The notes under the pieces: generated by a model
What the model saw: only the letters and a program-made list of their open reading frames with translations
The model's database searches: none
Told to the model about the DNA's origin: nothing
Shown: positions 26,553 to 36,392 of the stretch, piece by piece
How positions within the stretch are numbered: the stretch's first letter is position 1
How the letters are laid out: every line of letters starts with the position of its first letter
NCBI RefSeq assembly: GCF_018688495.1
Contig: NZ_CP061320.1
Span: 96,586-160,585, forward strand
Reading direction: 5' to 3'
DNA from: Polynucleobacter sp. Adler-ghost
Lineage (GTDB): Bacteria > Pseudomonadota > Gammaproteobacteria > Burkholderiales > Burkholderiaceae
DNA length: 64,000 nucleotides
Position numbers and translations under genes: made by a program

Positions 26553-27810
26553 CTCCGAGAGCGCGTTCAATGAGGCGCCGTTTAATGAAGTGACTGCGAT
26601 TGACCATACCCAGCCCCCAATTACGTAATTGCCTTTCAGTGCTACTGCTGCCTGAGAAAAGCTTTTTGAGTTTATCTGTTACCCAGAGTAATGCGCTAGT
26701 GTCGCCTTGACGTTGGCGCTCGTAGCGACGTAGCAGCACGATGTCATTCGGTGGTCGAAAAGATTCTCGTTTACTCAGTACATGAAGCAGTGATGCAACA
26801 TCTCTGAGGCCTAAATTCAATCCTTGCCCTGCTAGTGGATGCATGACATGAGCCGCGTCTCCAATGAGAACAACTTTGGGATTTTCTGCTGGGCCAATAA
26901 AGCGACTCGCCTGAATTTTTCTGAGAGGAAAAGTGGCTGGTGTTGAATTGAGCGTGAGCGTTCCAAGTTGAGCAGCAATTGCTCCACTAGCAATCGAGGA
27001 AAACTTTTCAGCCCATCCTGACAAATCCAGCTTTAAAAGATCTGCCGCATTTTCTGGTGAGCTTGACCACACCATCGACACTTGTTTATTTGGAAGCGGC
27101 AACATTGCCACAATATCGCCACCTGGCAAAAACCACTGATAAGCAGTTTCTAAATGAGCGCTACTGCAAATCCAATTTGCTACTACGGCATTCTGTGAGT
27201 AACTTTCCTCTTTTGCAGGAATGCCTAACTCTGAACGGATGGGTGAATTAGCGCCATCAGCGGCAATCAGGAGTTGGGCTCTCAAGCTTGAACCATCTTG
27301 CAGATGGAGTAGGACCCCATCAGCAATCACTTGAATGTTTTCTACTGCGCCATTAATGCGCTCCAATTTACTTTGGAAGCGTGAGGCTTGATCAAGGGTA
27401 TGCTCGATCACATTCGATTCACCAATCCAGGCTAGCTGGGGCGTACCTGCTTCAAATGCAGATAGATGTAGCTGATCCTGGTTTTCACCTCGATCACCAA
27501 AAATCCGCATATCCCGAACAGCTTGTAAGCGGCTGTGATCAACAGCGTCCCAAACCTGTAGATGGGCCAATAATTTTTGGGTGCCAGGAGAAAAAGCATA
27601 AATACGTTGACCCCATTGACTGCCCTCGGGAGCCAAAACTACTTGCCCTAAGTCGGGAGCAATCTGAACTGTTTGTAGCCCAAGTTGCGCTACACCTAAA
27701 GCGCAAGCCTTGCCCACTATGCCTCCGCCGACTACGGCAATATCTACATTCCGTATCTGAGAGGTATTTTTGGGTAATTTGACCAAGGAATTTGGGTGAA
27801 CTTCTGACAT
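26536..27810 (-). CDS. UbiH/UbiF/COQ6-family FAD-dependent hydroxylase
   Basis: Aromatic-ring hydroxylase of ubiquinone synthesis. Three family motifs are present: the FAD-binding [17 protein letters not shown] near residue 23, the middle [14 protein letters not shown], and [18 protein letters not shown] near residue 330. The 424-residue length is typical. Which ring position it hydroxylates (UbiH, UbiI or UbiF role) cannot be told from sequence alone; CoQ7 at 42837 covers the C6 step in this organism, making UbiF unlikely. Divergent from ychF, with 39 bases between start codons. Confidence 0.9.
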   Translation of the reverse strand: MSEVHPNSLVKLPKNTSQIRNVDIAVVGGGIVGKACALGVAQLGLQTVQIAPDLGQVVLAPEGSQWGQRIYAFSPGTQKLLAHLQVWDAVDHSRLQAVRDMRIFGDRGENQDQLHLSAFEAGTPQLAWIGESNVIEHTLDQASRFQSKLERINGAVENIQVIADGVLLHLQDGSSLRAQLLIAADGANSPIRSELGIPAKEESYSQNAVVANWICSSAHLETAYQWFLPGGDIVAMLPLPNKQVSMVWSSSPENAADLLKLDLSGWAEKFSSIASGAIAAQLGTLTLNSTPATFPLRKIQASRFIGPAENPKVVLIGDAAHVMHPLAGQGLNLGLRDVASLLHVLSKRESFRPPNDIVLLRRYERQRQGDTSALLWVTDKLKKLFSGSSSTERQLRNWGLGMVNRSHFIKRRLIERALGDADFE

Positions 27811-27849
27811 ATCTCGATGATATCGAAACTAGCCCTTTACAATACAGCC

Positions 27850-28944
27850 ATGTCTTTGAAATGTGGCATCGTCGGCCTGCCTAACGTCGGCAAATCTACC
27901 CTCTTTAACGCGCTTACCAAGGCTGGAATCGCGGCAGAAAACTATCCTTTTTGCACAATCGAGCCTAATGTAGGTGTGGTCGAGGTTCCTGACCCCCGTC
28001 TTGCCGCCTTGGCTGAGATTGTGAAGCCTGAGCGCATCCTGCCTGCAGCTGTCGAATTTGTCGATATTGCGGGACTGGTAGCTGGTGCCTCCAAAGGTGA
28101 GGGGCTAGGGAATCAATTTTTAGCCAATATTCGTGAAACTGACGCCATTACCCATGTGGTGCGCTGTTTCGAGGATGCTAATGTGATCCACGTGGCCGGA
28201 AAGATTGATCCAATCTCCGATATCGCCGTGATCGACACCGAATTGGCTTTATCAGATTTAACTACGGTTGAAAAAACGCTGCAGCGCTCAAGCAAGGCGG
28301 CTAAGTCAGGTAACGACAAAGAGGCCGCAGCCTTAGTAGCTGTGCTGACCAAAGTACAGGCTCACTTAGATCAAGCCCAGCCAGTACGCAGCATGAAGCT
28401 GACTGAAGAAGAAAACTTGCTCTTAAAGCCACTCTGCTTAATCACAGCAAAGCCGGCAATGTACATCGCTAACGTCAAAGAAGACGGTTTTGAAAATAAT
28501 CCCCATTTAGAGGCAGTGATTCAGCATGCGGCCAAAGAGGGCGCACCAGTAGTAGCGGTATGCGCCGCAATCGAGGCTGAGATTGCTGATCTAGATGATG
28601 CCGATAAAGTGGAATTTCTTGCTGATCTAGGTATGGAAGAGTCTGGATTAGATCGCGTGATTCGTGCAGGTTATAAGTTATTGGGGCTACAGACCTACTT
28701 TACTGCTGGCGTTAAAGAGGTTCGCGCTTGGACTATTCATCAAGGTGACACAGCTCCTCAAGCTGCAGGGGTTATTCATACGGACTTTGAGCGTGGCTTT
28801 ATTCGTGCGCAAACTATTGCATTTGAAGACTTTGTTCAATTCAAGGGTGAGTCTGGTGCTAAAGAGGCTGGCAAGATGCGTGCCGAAGGTAAGGAGTATG
28901 TTGTTAAGGACGGAGATGTCTTAAATTTCCTCTTTAACGTCTAG
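27850..28944 (+). CDS. ychF: Ribosome-binding ATPase YchF/OLA1
   Basis: An Obg-like P-loop protein that prefers ATP and binds ribosomes. [20 protein letters not shown] contains the G1 motif; [11 protein letters not shown] and [20 protein letters not shown] (G3) follow; the TGS domain near the C-terminus contains [16 protein letters not shown] and [11 protein letters not shown], the usual last residues. 364 residues. ATG 27850 is chosen over an upstream ATG at 27817 because it aligns with the family N-terminus. A strong terminator follows at 28961. Confidence 0.97.
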   Translation: MSLKCGIVGLPNVGKSTLFNALTKAGIAAENYPFCTIEPNVGVVEVPDPRLAALAEIVKPERILPAAVEFVDIAGLVAGASKGEGLGNQFLANIRETDAITHVVRCFEDANVIHVAGKIDPISDIAVIDTELALSDLTTVEKTLQRSSKAAKSGNDKEAAALVAVLTKVQAHLDQAQPVRSMKLTEEENLLLKPLCLITAKPAMYIANVKEDGFENNPHLEAVIQHAAKEGAPVVAVCAAIEAEIADLDDADKVEFLADLGMEESGLDRVIRAGYKLLGLQTYFTAGVKEVRAWTIHQGDTAPQAAGVIHTDFERGFIRAQTIAFEDFVQFKGESGAKEAGKMRAEGKEYVVKDGDVLNFLFNV

Positions 28945-28960
28945 AGCATTAGCCCCAAAG

Positions 28961-28989
28961 AAAAAGCCCTTACTACTAAGGGCTTTTTT
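28961..28989 (+). terminator. Rho-independent terminator after ychF
   Basis: A 12-bp perfect stem, AAAAAGCCCTTA (28961–28972) with TAAGGGCTTTTT (28977–28988), encloses the loop CTAC and ends in a T run. It lies 16 bases after the ychF stop. Because the A-run precedes the stem, it could also serve the convergent regulator gene that ends at 29009. Confidence 0.9.
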
Positions 28990-29008
28990 GTTTTCTTGGA
29001 GGAATAAA

Positions 29009-29371
29009 TCAACCCGCTTTGACAGCCTTTTCTAGGCACTTGGAAATTTCTTCATAGCGCTTGATGGCGACCTTAGTTGGTACTACTTCTTTTTTGCGCC
29101 CATCTTCATTGGCAGCCATCTTGATATAGCCCATGGCGCTCAGATTTTTCAGTCGCCCGTGCAACGTGGCTTGAGAGCCAAGCTCAGACAGAGAAATTAA
29201 ATCACCGACCAACAAGGATTGCTTGGCATGAAAGCTCAGAATAATTTTATCCAGCAGACTTTCTTCAATGGAGTCGAGTTTTTTCCCAGGATTGATGCGA
29301 TCTAGTACATCAATCAAATTCAGAAAACGAATATAGCAAGATGATTTAATTGTAGACATGGATTTGTGCAT
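29009..29371 (-). CDS. Winged-helix (MarR-like) transcriptional regulator
   Basis: A 120-residue protein with the outline of a winged-helix domain: IRFLNLIDVLDRINPGKKLD, then LLVGDLISLSELGSQATLHG with a helix-turn-helix (residues ~55–80), then RLKNLSAMGYIKMAANEDGR as recognition helix and wing. MSTIKSS at 29359 is an alternative start. It lies downstream of ychF, convergent with it, and is divergent from the membrane protein at 29470. I infer it regulates that neighbour or itself; the ligand is unknown. Confidence 0.65.
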   Translation of the reverse strand: MHKSMSTIKSSCYIRFLNLIDVLDRINPGKKLDSIEESLLDKIILSFHAKQSLLVGDLISLSELGSQATLHGRLKNLSAMGYIKMAANEDGRKKEVVPTKVAIKRYEEISKCLEKAVKAG

Positions 29372-29469
29372 TAAGTATGAGTAGTTAGCCCTAGGGTTAG
29401 TACCATTGTAGACCCATTAATCTTGTTCGCAACTTGTATGTATTCATAGAATCAACCATACTCGCAACA

Positions 29470-30024
29470 ATGGATAAAACAAGTCGCGAATGGATAGTTG
29501 GATGTATCGTGAGCGTGCTTGCTTACTCAAGCCTTTTTTATATCAACGCTTGGCTTACAACGCATCTGAGCTATGGCCTTGGCGTGAATTGGATTTATCT
29601 CCCAGCCGGCTTACGTTTATTTTTGACGCTCATCTTTGGCTTATCTGGCGCCCTTGGTATTGCTATCGCTTCATTCGTAATTTGTTTTTTTGGACAATTT
29701 CCACCTGAGCTGATTACTTGCATAGGTATCGGCTTAATATCTGGCTTTGCGCCCTATCTAGCAAGACTCTTTGTGATGAGTAATATCAGTATCTCATCTG
29801 ATTTAAGTAACTTGAGCTTACAGAAGCTAGCAATTTGTATTTTAATTTACGCTGCCCTAAGTTCAGGCTTACACCAATGGTGGTTCGCAGTTCGAGAGCT
29901 TGATGAGGCTGGAACTCTCAATCATTTCTTGGTCATGTTGACTGGCGATGTACTCGGAACAGTAGCTATGATCGGGCTTGTTAAATACGGCTTAGATCTA
30001 ATGAGACCTTCTAAATCTAATTAA
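29470..30024 (+). CDS. MASE1-like integral membrane protein, function unknown
   Basis: About 184 residues with five or six membrane spans, for example [37 protein letters not shown] and [15 protein letters not shown]. The segment [20 protein letters not shown] resembles the W-x-P-x-G-x-x-L stretch of MASE1 sensor domains, but no signalling output domain follows. A TTG 36 bases upstream could extend it; ATG 29470 gives [12 protein letters not shown], better for a cytoplasmic N-terminus. Divergent from the winged-helix gene and convergent with trpC, overlapping it by four bases. Function is not known. Confidence 0.6.
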   Translation: MDKTSREWIVGCIVSVLAYSSLFYINAWLTTHLSYGLGVNWIYLPAGLRLFLTLIFGLSGALGIAIASFVICFFGQFPPELITCIGIGLISGFAPYLARLFVMSNISISSDLSNLSLQKLAICILIYAALSSGLHQWWFAVRELDEAGTLNHFLVMLTGDVLGTVAMIGLVKYGLDLMRPSKSN

Positions 30025-30824
30025 CCAAATAGCTTGCCCAAAGCTAGCCCTGGATCATCCGCTCTCATAAAGGCTTCGCCTACTAAGAATGCATTGATTT
30101 GATGATCGCGCATCAATTGCACATCTGTACGATTCATGATTCCAGATTCGGTCACCAGGGTTTTGCCAGCGGGAATCATTGATAGCAAGGACAGGGTTGT
30201 TTGAAGGGTAACTTCAAAAGTCTTCAGGTTGCGATTATTAATTCCAAGCAATGGTGTTTTTAATTCAAGAGCTTGCTCCAATTCAGGGGCATTATGAACC
30301 TCAACGAGGACATCAAGACCGAGTTCATGAGCACAAGCTTCTAGCTCCTTCATTTGATTGAGTTCTAAGCAGGCCACAATGAGCAAAATAGCATCGGCAC
30401 CTATTGCCCTTGCCTCATAGACTTGATAGGGGTCGATCGTAAAGTCTTTACGTAAGACTGGAATGTTGCATGCAGCTCTTGCAGCCTGAAGGTAGACATT
30501 AGCACCCTGAAAATAATCTTTGTCTGTAAGGACAGACAAACAGGCCGCTCCGTTTTTTTCATAGGATTGAGCAATCTCAGCTGGCTGAAAATTCTCTCGC
30601 AAGATTCCCTTGCTAGGACTGGATTTCTTAATCTCGGTAATGACGCCGGCTTTACCTGCTGCAATCTTTCCTTCGATAGATCGAATAAAGCCTCGCGGTT
30701 TTAATATCGCATCACGATTATTTTCTTCAGCTTGATCGCGTTGATTGGCTAAAGAGATTTTTTTAGAATCAGCGGCAACCTCAATTTTCTTGGTGGCAAT
30801 AATTTTGTCGAGGATATCGCTCAT
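30021..30824 (-). CDS. trpC: Indole-3-glycerol phosphate synthase
   Basis: Closes the indole ring from CdRP in tryptophan synthesis. The TIM barrel shows [15 protein letters not shown] (catalytic Lys, near residue 55), [47 protein letters not shown] and LVTESGI. ATG 30824 ([13 protein letters not shown]) is chosen; an open frame runs 51 codons further up but is low-complexity and antisense-like. 267 residues, monofunctional (no TrpF fusion). Eleven bases after trpD. Confidence 0.97.
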   Translation of the reverse strand: MSDILDKIIATKKIEVAADSKKISLANQRDQAEENNRDAILKPRGFIRSIEGKIAAGKAGVITEIKKSSPSKGILRENFQPAEIAQSYEKNGAACLSVLTDKDYFQGANVYLQAARAACNIPVLRKDFTIDPYQVYEARAIGADAILLIVACLELNQMKELEACAHELGLDVLVEVHNAPELEQALELKTPLLGINNRNLKTFEVTLQTTLSLLSMIPAGKTLVTESGIMNRTDVQLMRDHQINAFLVGEAFMRADDPGLALGKLFG

Positions 30825-30835
30825 GGAGATCTTAA

Positions 30836-31858
30836 TTAGATTTGGGTTGCGGCTACAAATTGGTCTAGCTTTTGACGAGCAGCGCCAGATGCGATGGCTG
30901 CTTGCGCCATCTGAATACCACCAGCAATACTTGGTGCTACATCGGCTACATAAAGCACTGCTCCGGCGTTGAGGCAAACAATGTCACTTGCTGGACCAGA
31001 TTTTTTATTGAGCACATCTAGAACAATCGCTTTCGATTCTTCGGCATCAGCCACCTTAAAGCTGCTGGTAGGGGCTGTATTTAAGCCAAAGTCTTTTGGA
31101 TGAATCTCATATTCACGAACTTGGCCATCTTTTAATTCACCTACTAAGGTTGGGCCCTCGAGAGAGATCTCATCTAAGCCATCGCGGCCATACACTACCA
31201 TCGCATGATCCATCCCCATGGCTTGCAATACACGCGCCTGAATACCAACTAAGTCTGCATGGAACACGCCCATCAGGATGCGCTTGGCATCTGCTGGATT
31301 TGTAAGAGGTCCTAGGATATTGAAAATCGTGCGCACACCCAAATCTTTGCGAATCGGCACAACATTCTTCATTGCAGGGTGATGGTTTGGTGCAAACATA
31401 AAGCCTGCCCCTACATTAGAAATGCATGTTGCAACCTGCTCGGGTGAGAGTGAAAGCTTAACGCCTAAAGATTCTAGAATATCTGCACTGCCTGATTTGC
31501 TACTCACGCTGCGATTGCCATGCTTGGCAATTTTTGCACCAGCTGCTGCTGCGACAAACATGGCAGCTGTAGAAATGTTGAAAGTGTGAGCGCCGTCTCC
31601 ACCTGTACCCACTACGTCAACTAAATTTTTTCTATCCTCAACATGTACTGGCGTCGCAAATTCACGCATGACTTGGGCAGCTGCCGCAATTTCACCAACA
31701 GTCTCCTTTTTGGTGCGCAGGGCAACGAGTAGACCGGCAACCAAAGTTGGCGGCATCTCACCACTCATAATCAGGCGCATTATGGCAGTCATCTCGTCAT
31801 GAAAGAGTTCGCGATGTTCAATACAACGCTGTAATGCTTGCTGTGGAGTAATAGACAT
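30836..31858 (-). CDS. trpD: Anthranilate phosphoribosyltransferase
   Basis: Transfers phosphoribose from PRPP to anthranilate. Motifs are [17 protein letters not shown] (PRPP site, near residue 80), [37 protein letters not shown] and [11 protein letters not shown]. 340 residues. [18 protein letters not shown] begins at 31858. The gene follows trpG by 24 bases and precedes trpC in the trpEGDC order found in betaproteobacteria. Confidence 0.97.
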   Translation of the reverse strand: MSITPQQALQRCIEHRELFHDEMTAIMRLIMSGEMPPTLVAGLLVALRTKKETVGEIAAAAQVMREFATPVHVEDRKNLVDVVGTGGDGAHTFNISTAAMFVAAAAGAKIAKHGNRSVSSKSGSADILESLGVKLSLSPEQVATCISNVGAGFMFAPNHHPAMKNVVPIRKDLGVRTIFNILGPLTNPADAKRILMGVFHADLVGIQARVLQAMGMDHAMVVYGRDGLDEISLEGPTLVGELKDGQVREYEIHPKDFGLNTAPTSSFKVADAEESKAIVLDVLNKKSGPASDIVCLNAGAVLYVADVAPSIAGGIQMAQAAIASGAARQKLDQFVAATQI

Positions 31859-31882
31859 AGGGGTCGACTTCGTACCTGTGAT

Positions 31883-32449
31883 TTATTTGGCTTGCAAGAA
31901 GTTCTTCAGTAATGCATGACCATGTTCCGAAAGAATCGATTCTGGATGAAATTGCACGCCTTCTACTGCGAGTTCTTTATGGCGTACTCCCATAATTTCA
32001 CCATCAGGAGAAGTGGCGGTTACCTCAAGAACTGCCGGCAATGAACTCTTTTCAATGGCAAGCGAGTGATAACGCGTTACTTTGAATGGGTTGGGCAAAT
32101 CTTTGAAAACACCAACGCCAGTATGGTGAATATCATCAGTCTTGCCATGCATGACTTTCTGGGCGCGAATAACTTTTCCGCCAAATGCTTCACCAATGGC
32201 TTGGTGTCCAAGGCAGACACCTAGGATTGGAATCTGTCCGGCATAGCGTTGAATCGTAGCCACTGAAATCCCTGCTTCAGCTGGACTGCAGGGCCCTGGT
32301 GAAATGCAAATACGTGCAGGATTAATCTTGGCGATCTCTTCAACGGAAATTTCATCATTACGGAGGACCTTTACCTCTTCGCCAAGTTCTGCAAAATACT
32401 GAACGAGGTTGTAGGTAAATGAATCGTAGTTATCAATCATGAGGAGCAT
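31883..32449 (-). CDS. trpG: Anthranilate synthase component II (glutamine amidotransferase)
   Basis: Supplies ammonia to TrpE. The class I amidotransferase marks are [13 protein letters not shown], the nucleophile Cys in [17 protein letters not shown] (near residue 79) and the catalytic His in [14 protein letters not shown]. 188 residues. It starts [19 protein letters not shown]. Its start overlaps the trpE 3' end by 17 bases, implying coupled synthesis of the two subunits. In some bacteria TrpG is shared with p-aminobenzoate synthase as PabA; that may apply here. Confidence 0.96.
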   Translation of the reverse strand: MLLMIDNYDSFTYNLVQYFAELGEEVKVLRNDEISVEEIAKINPARICISPGPCSPAEAGISVATIQRYAGQIPILGVCLGHQAIGEAFGGKVIRAQKVMHGKTDDIHHTGVGVFKDLPNPFKVTRYHSLAIEKSSLPAVLEVTATSPDGEIMGVRHKELAVEGVQFHPESILSEHGHALLKNFLQAK

Positions 32450-33938
32450 CGAGTCCCCCTTGCACTAAATCGGCCGCCATTAAAACTGCTCGAGCTTTCA
32501 CTTCGGTTTCTTTCCATTCGGCAGTGGGGTCAGAGTCTGCTACTACACCAGCACCTGCTTGAGAATGCAATACGCCATCACGAATTACGCCTGTACGAAT
32601 GGCGATCGCTACATCCATATCTCCAGAGAAGGAGAGGTAGCCTACTGCACCACCATAAACCCCGCGTTTCACAATCTCCATCTCATCAATAATTTCCATC
32701 GCCCGAATTTTTGGGGCGCCTGATAAAGTGCCGGCAGGAAAGGTTGCGCGCAGAACATCCATATTGCTCATATTGTCTACTAGCTCGCCTTCAACAGAGC
32801 TAACGATATGCTGTACGTGAGAATACTTTTCAATCGACATCGAATCTGTCACTTTGACGGTGCCTGTCTTGGCAATACGACCTACATCGTTACGCGCCAA
32901 GTCAATCAACATCACATGTTCTGCAATTTCTTTTGGATCGGCAAGCAATTCTGTCGCAAGGCGCTCATCTTCCTCAGGTGTTGCGCCGCGAGGACGTGTG
33001 CCAGCTAATGGACGAATCGTCACAATCTTTTGACTCTCACGTTGTTCTTGGCGCACTAAGATTTCTGGTGATGAGCCCACTACCTGCAGATCACCAAAGT
33101 CATAGAAGTACATATAAGGTGATGGATTCAAAGAGCGTAATGCACGATAGAGAGCAAGCGGTGAATCTGTAAATGGTTTACTAATGCGCTGGCCAATCAC
33201 CACCTGCATGCAATCGCCAGCCAATATATATTCTTTGGTTTTGAGAACGGCATTTTCAAAGTCTGCTGCCTTGAACTTGCGGATCAATTCTGTTTTAGTG
33301 CTTGGTAATGAGGCTGGCATGCTCACAGGTTTGCTTAAGCAAGCAAGCAATTCTTTTAAACGCGCTTGGCCCTTATCAAAGCTATCTGTCACGCTGGGGT
33401 CTGCATAGACAATTAAATAAATGCGACCTGCAACGTTATCAACAACTGCTAACTCTTCGGTGAGCATCAATTGAATATCGGGCACACCCAATTCATCTGG
33501 CAGATGATGTTTTGCTAAACGTGATTCAATGTAACGAACCGTGTCATAGCCAAAGTAGCCAGCAAGACCACCACAGAAGCGTGGGAGACCGGCTTGTACT
33601 GCTACTTTAAAGCGCTTGAAATAAGCGTCTACAAAATCCAATGGGTTGTCATGATTACTTTCAACCACCTTGTCATTGAAGAGCACTTCAGTAAGTGGTG
33701 CATCAGGCGTACCCACTGTTCTCAAAACAGTTTTTGCAGGTAGCCCAATAAATGAGAAGCGCCCAAAGCGCTCACCACCTAAGACAGATTCAAGTAGATA
33801 GGTATTCTTTTGTCCAAAGGCCTGAGTGAGCTTGACGTATAGCGACAGCGGCGTCTCTAAGTCTGCTAAAACTTCTTTCACTAATGGAATACGATTGAAA
33901 CCCTGTTTTGCGAGGGCAAGAAATTCATCGTGCTGCAT
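32433..33938 (-). CDS. trpE: Anthranilate synthase component I
   Basis: Makes anthranilate from chorismate with TrpG. 501 residues. The N-terminal [20 protein letters not shown] includes the LLES element tied to tryptophan feedback. The chorismate-binding domain shows [70 protein letters not shown] and [16 protein letters not shown]. All catalytic motifs are intact. The start shares one base with the rpe stop. There is no phosphoglycolate phosphatase gene between rpe and trpE. Confidence 0.97.
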   Translation of the reverse strand: MQHDEFLALAKQGFNRIPLVKEVLADLETPLSLYVKLTQAFGQKNTYLLESVLGGERFGRFSFIGLPAKTVLRTVGTPDAPLTEVLFNDKVVESNHDNPLDFVDAYFKRFKVAVQAGLPRFCGGLAGYFGYDTVRYIESRLAKHHLPDELGVPDIQLMLTEELAVVDNVAGRIYLIVYADPSVTDSFDKGQARLKELLACLSKPVSMPASLPSTKTELIRKFKAADFENAVLKTKEYILAGDCMQVVIGQRISKPFTDSPLALYRALRSLNPSPYMYFYDFGDLQVVGSSPEILVRQEQRESQKIVTIRPLAGTRPRGATPEEDERLATELLADPKEIAEHVMLIDLARNDVGRIAKTGTVKVTDSMSIEKYSHVQHIVSSVEGELVDNMSNMDVLRATFPAGTLSGAPKIRAMEIIDEMEIVKRGVYGGAVGYLSFSGDMDVAIAIRTGVIRDGVLHSQAGAGVVADSDPTAEWKETEVKARAVLMAADLVQGGLDAPHD

Positions 33939-34663
33939 TACGCTTTCCCTGACGTCGCTAGTTCTGCGCGCATCGCTTTAATGACGTCTGCATAATTTTC
34001 TTTGCCAAAGATTGCAGAGCCAGCAACAAAAGTATCTGCACCAGCTTTAGCGACTTCTGCAATGTTATCGACCTTAATTCCGCCATCTACTTCAAGACGA
34101 ATATGGCGACCACTCTCTTGTTGATAACGATCTAGGCGCGCACGCACTTGAGTAATCTTATTTAGAGTGCTAGGGATAAATGATTGACCACCAAAGCCTG
34201 GGTTGACAGACATGAGTAACACAAGGTCGAGCAGCTCCAATGTGTGGTCGAGGTGATCAAGCGGTGTTGCTGGGTTTAAAACCAATCCAGTTTGACAGCC
34301 TTGATCGCGAATCAAATTAATTGTGCGGTTCACATGAGGACTTGCCTCTGGATGAAAGCTAATCAGGTTTGCACCTGCTTTTGCAAAATCTGGAATGAGG
34401 CGGTCTACGGGTTCCACCATAAGGTGCACATCAATCATCGCCGGCTTGCCATCTTTTGTTGCATGAGGGCGAATTGCCTCGCAAACCAAGGGTCCAATAG
34501 TCAGGTTCGGAACGTAGTGGTTGTCCATCACATCAAAGTGAATCCAGTCTGCACCCGCCATGAGAACATCTTGAACTTCCTTGCCCAGGCAGGCAAAGTC
34601 AGCCGACAAAATGGAGGGTGCAATGACAAACTGGCTATTTGAGGGTGATTTCAGGCTATCCAT
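33938..34663 (-). CDS. rpe: Ribulose-phosphate 3-epimerase
   Basis: Interconverts ribulose 5-phosphate and xylulose 5-phosphate. TIM barrel of 241 residues. Motifs: [71 protein letters not shown] (catalytic Met/Asp region) and [12 protein letters not shown]. First gene of the rpe–trpEGDC cluster. Its start lies only about 50 bases from the divergent apaG start, so promoters must be compact or overlap coding sequence. Confidence 0.96.
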   Translation of the reverse strand: MDSLKSPSNSQFVIAPSILSADFACLGKEVQDVLMAGADWIHFDVMDNHYVPNLTIGPLVCEAIRPHATKDGKPAMIDVHLMVEPVDRLIPDFAKAGANLISFHPEASPHVNRTINLIRDQGCQTGLVLNPATPLDHLDHTLELLDLVLLMSVNPGFGGQSFIPSTLNKITQVRARLDRYQQESGRHIRLEVDGGIKVDNIAEVAKAGADTFVAGSAIFGKENYADVIKAMRAELATSGKA

Positions 34664-34712
34664 CCCTAGATTCTAGCTTGCAGTTGGGCTTAGGATGGCG
34701 CAGAATTCGAGC

Positions 34713-35087
34713 ATGAATCCTCATGAAATCAGTATTACAGTCAAAACCCAGTATTTGGCCGATCAGTCTGACCCTGATAACCGCCAATTTGCGTTTGCTT
34801 ATACCGTCACCATCAGAAATACTGGTGCGGCTAGTATTCAGGTCATTGCCCGTCATTGGTTCATCACGGACGGCGACAATGATGTCCAGGAAGTGCGTGG
34901 CTTGGGGGTGGTGGGCCAACAACCCCTTTTGCGGGCGGGGGAGCAATTTGAGTACACCAGCTGGGCCACTTTACCAACGCCGGCGGGAACAATGCGTGGA
35001 GAGTATTTCTGTGTCACGGAGGAAGCTCAGTTTTTCCAGGCCCCAATCCCTGAATTTGTCTTGGTGATGCCGAGAACCTTGCACTAG
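34713..35087 (+). CDS. apaG: ApaG/CorD family protein
   Basis: A small beta-sandwich protein (124 residues) of unknown biochemical role; in enterobacteria it is linked to cobalt/magnesium tolerance. Conserved text: FAYTVTIRNTGAASIQVIAR, HWFITDGDNDVQEVRGLGVV and QPLLRAGEQFEYTSW, then GTMRGEYFCV. ATG 34713 (MNPHEISITVKTQYL) matches the family start; ATG 34695 would add six residues. Divergent from rpe. Confidence 0.93.
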   Translation: MNPHEISITVKTQYLADQSDPDNRQFAFAYTVTIRNTGAASIQVIARHWFITDGDNDVQEVRGLGVVGQQPLLRAGEQFEYTSWATLPTPAGTMRGEYFCVTEEAQFFQAPIPEFVLVMPRTLH

Positions 35088-35100
35088 GTTCTCAAAAACA

Positions 35101-35214
35101 CTATTTTTTGCCTTTACCAGTCCAAAAGACGATAAAAAGCAGCAGGGCTAAGGCTAGACCACCCTCCAAGGCAAACAAGATCATCGGGTATTCATCGAGT
35201 AAATTGGCAATCAT
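35101..35214 (-). CDS. Possible 37-residue single-span membrane peptide
   Basis: A short frame starting MIANLLDEYPMILF and continuing EGGLALALLLFIVFW to the C-terminal TGKGKK. The layout (polar acidic N-terminus, one hydrophobic span of about 18 residues, Trp then a basic tail) is that of a bona fide small inner-membrane protein. It fills the gap between apaG and mltA. The ATG (CAT at 35212–35214) faces the mltA start; ribosome binding might use GGACA 10 bases upstream. I do not recognise a named family. The frame extends upstream to another ATG at 35289 inside mltA, which I reject. Confidence 0.5.
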   Translation of the reverse strand: MIANLLDEYPMILFALEGGLALALLLFIVFWTGKGKK

Positions 35215-35221
35215 GATTTCT

Positions 35222-36367
35222 ATGTCCAAATTAATAAGTCGCGAGACTGCTTTGCGGATTCTTCTCTGCAGTGTATTCGTTATCAGCATTGTCAGCTTAT
35301 TGGCTGCTTGCTCTACGCCTTCTACCCGTGGATCTGCTTATCGATCTAGTACCGCAGCCCCAACTAGCTATAGCTCCTCGATCGCCAGCTTCCGATCTGT
35401 TTCTTGGCAAGACTTACCTGGTTGGCAGGAGGATGACTTAACTCAGGCTTGGCCAGCTTGGCTCAAAAGTTGTGATGCCCTGCGTAAACGTAATAGTGAA
35501 ATGAATTGGCGCCAGGCATGCACTCAAGCCGGCAACGTTTCAGGCCGCGATGAACGTGCAATTCGTCAATACTTTGAGGGAAATTTTCAGCCATACGAAG
35601 TACGTAATAGTGCTACAGGCAACGAATCTGGACTAATCACAGGTTATTACGAGCCTGTCATGAATGGCTCCCAGACCCGCACAGTCACTTACTCTATTGC
35701 CTTGTACGGCCTGCCAAATGCCTGGAAGGGCTCAAAGCCAAGCCCTGCGCCAACACGTGCAGAACTCATGAGTTCTGGAATACTGCGAGGTTCAGAAATC
35801 GCCTGGGTGCAAGATCCTGTAGCTGCTGCTTTTATACAAATTCAGGGCTCTGGAAAAATTCGTTTAGAAGATGGACGTGTATTGCGACTGGGTTATGCCG
35901 GCACTAATGATCAGCCGTTCAAGTCTTTTGCCCAGTGGTTGCTTGATCGCAAGGAGATCACGCGCGGTGAGGCAACAATGCAGGGTATTTCTGCATGGGC
36001 TAAGCGCAACCCAGGCCGAGTAGAGGAGATGCTCAATGCCAACCCTCGATTTGTATTCTTTAAAGAGTTGCCGAGTCATGTCAGCCCTGACCTTGGCCCT
36101 AATGGTGCTTTAGGAGTCCCTTTAACAGCCGAACGTAGTATTGCCATTGATCTGAAGGCGATGCCCTTAGGCGCCCCAGTCTTCTTGAGTACTACCAAAC
36201 CCTTGAGTAGCCAAATCTTGCAAAAGTTAGTGATGGCCCAAGATACAGGTAAAGCCATTGTGGGCGGGGTACGAGCAGATTACTATTGGGGATCAGGAGA
36301 TTCTGCAGGTGAGTTAGCGGGACGCATGAAGCAAGATGGCAAGATGTGGTTATTGCTACCACGCTGA
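35222..36367 (+). CDS. mltA: Membrane-bound lytic murein transglycosylase A
   Basis: Cuts peptidoglycan with formation of 1,6-anhydro ends; outer-membrane lipoprotein. The start MSKLISRETALRILLC opens a lipoprotein signal peptide with lipobox LLAAC (Cys near residue 29). The MltA domain shows LITGYYEPVMNGS and IQGSGKIRLEDGRVLRLGYA; the C-terminal 3D domain is MAQDTGKAIVGGVRADYYWG with the catalytic and conserved Asp residues, followed by SGDSAGELAGRMK. ATG 35213 is a possible alternative (MISMSKLIS). Cell-wall remodelling fits the dcw genes further along, though not linked in operon. Confidence 0.95.
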   Translation: MSKLISRETALRILLCSVFVISIVSLLAACSTPSTRGSAYRSSTAAPTSYSSSIASFRSVSWQDLPGWQEDDLTQAWPAWLKSCDALRKRNSEMNWRQACTQAGNVSGRDERAIRQYFEGNFQPYEVRNSATGNESGLITGYYEPVMNGSQTRTVTYSIALYGLPNAWKGSKPSPAPTRAELMSSGILRGSEIAWVQDPVAAAFIQIQGSGKIRLEDGRVLRLGYAGTNDQPFKSFAQWLLDRKEITRGEATMQGISAWAKRNPGRVEEMLNANPRFVFFKELPSHVSPDLGPNGALGVPLTAERSIAIDLKAMPLGAPVFLSTTKPLSSQILQKLVMAQDTGKAIVGGVRADYYWGSGDSAGELAGRMKQDGKMWLLLPR

Positions 36368-36392
36368 ACAAATTATTTTTTGAAAGAGATTG

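Noticed and set aside
30825-30977. 51-codon N-terminal extension of trpC
   Set aside because: The added residues are low-quality and overlap trpD; the family N-terminus matches ATG 30824.
34656-34946. 96-codon minus-strand frame across rpe start and apaG
   Set aside because: Antisense to apaG and overlaps the rpe start; no domain.
35108-35221. 38-codon N-terminal extension of mltA
   Set aside because: It would put a basic stretch ahead of a perfect lipoprotein signal peptide, which must be N-terminal; ATG 35222 (or 35213) is preferred.
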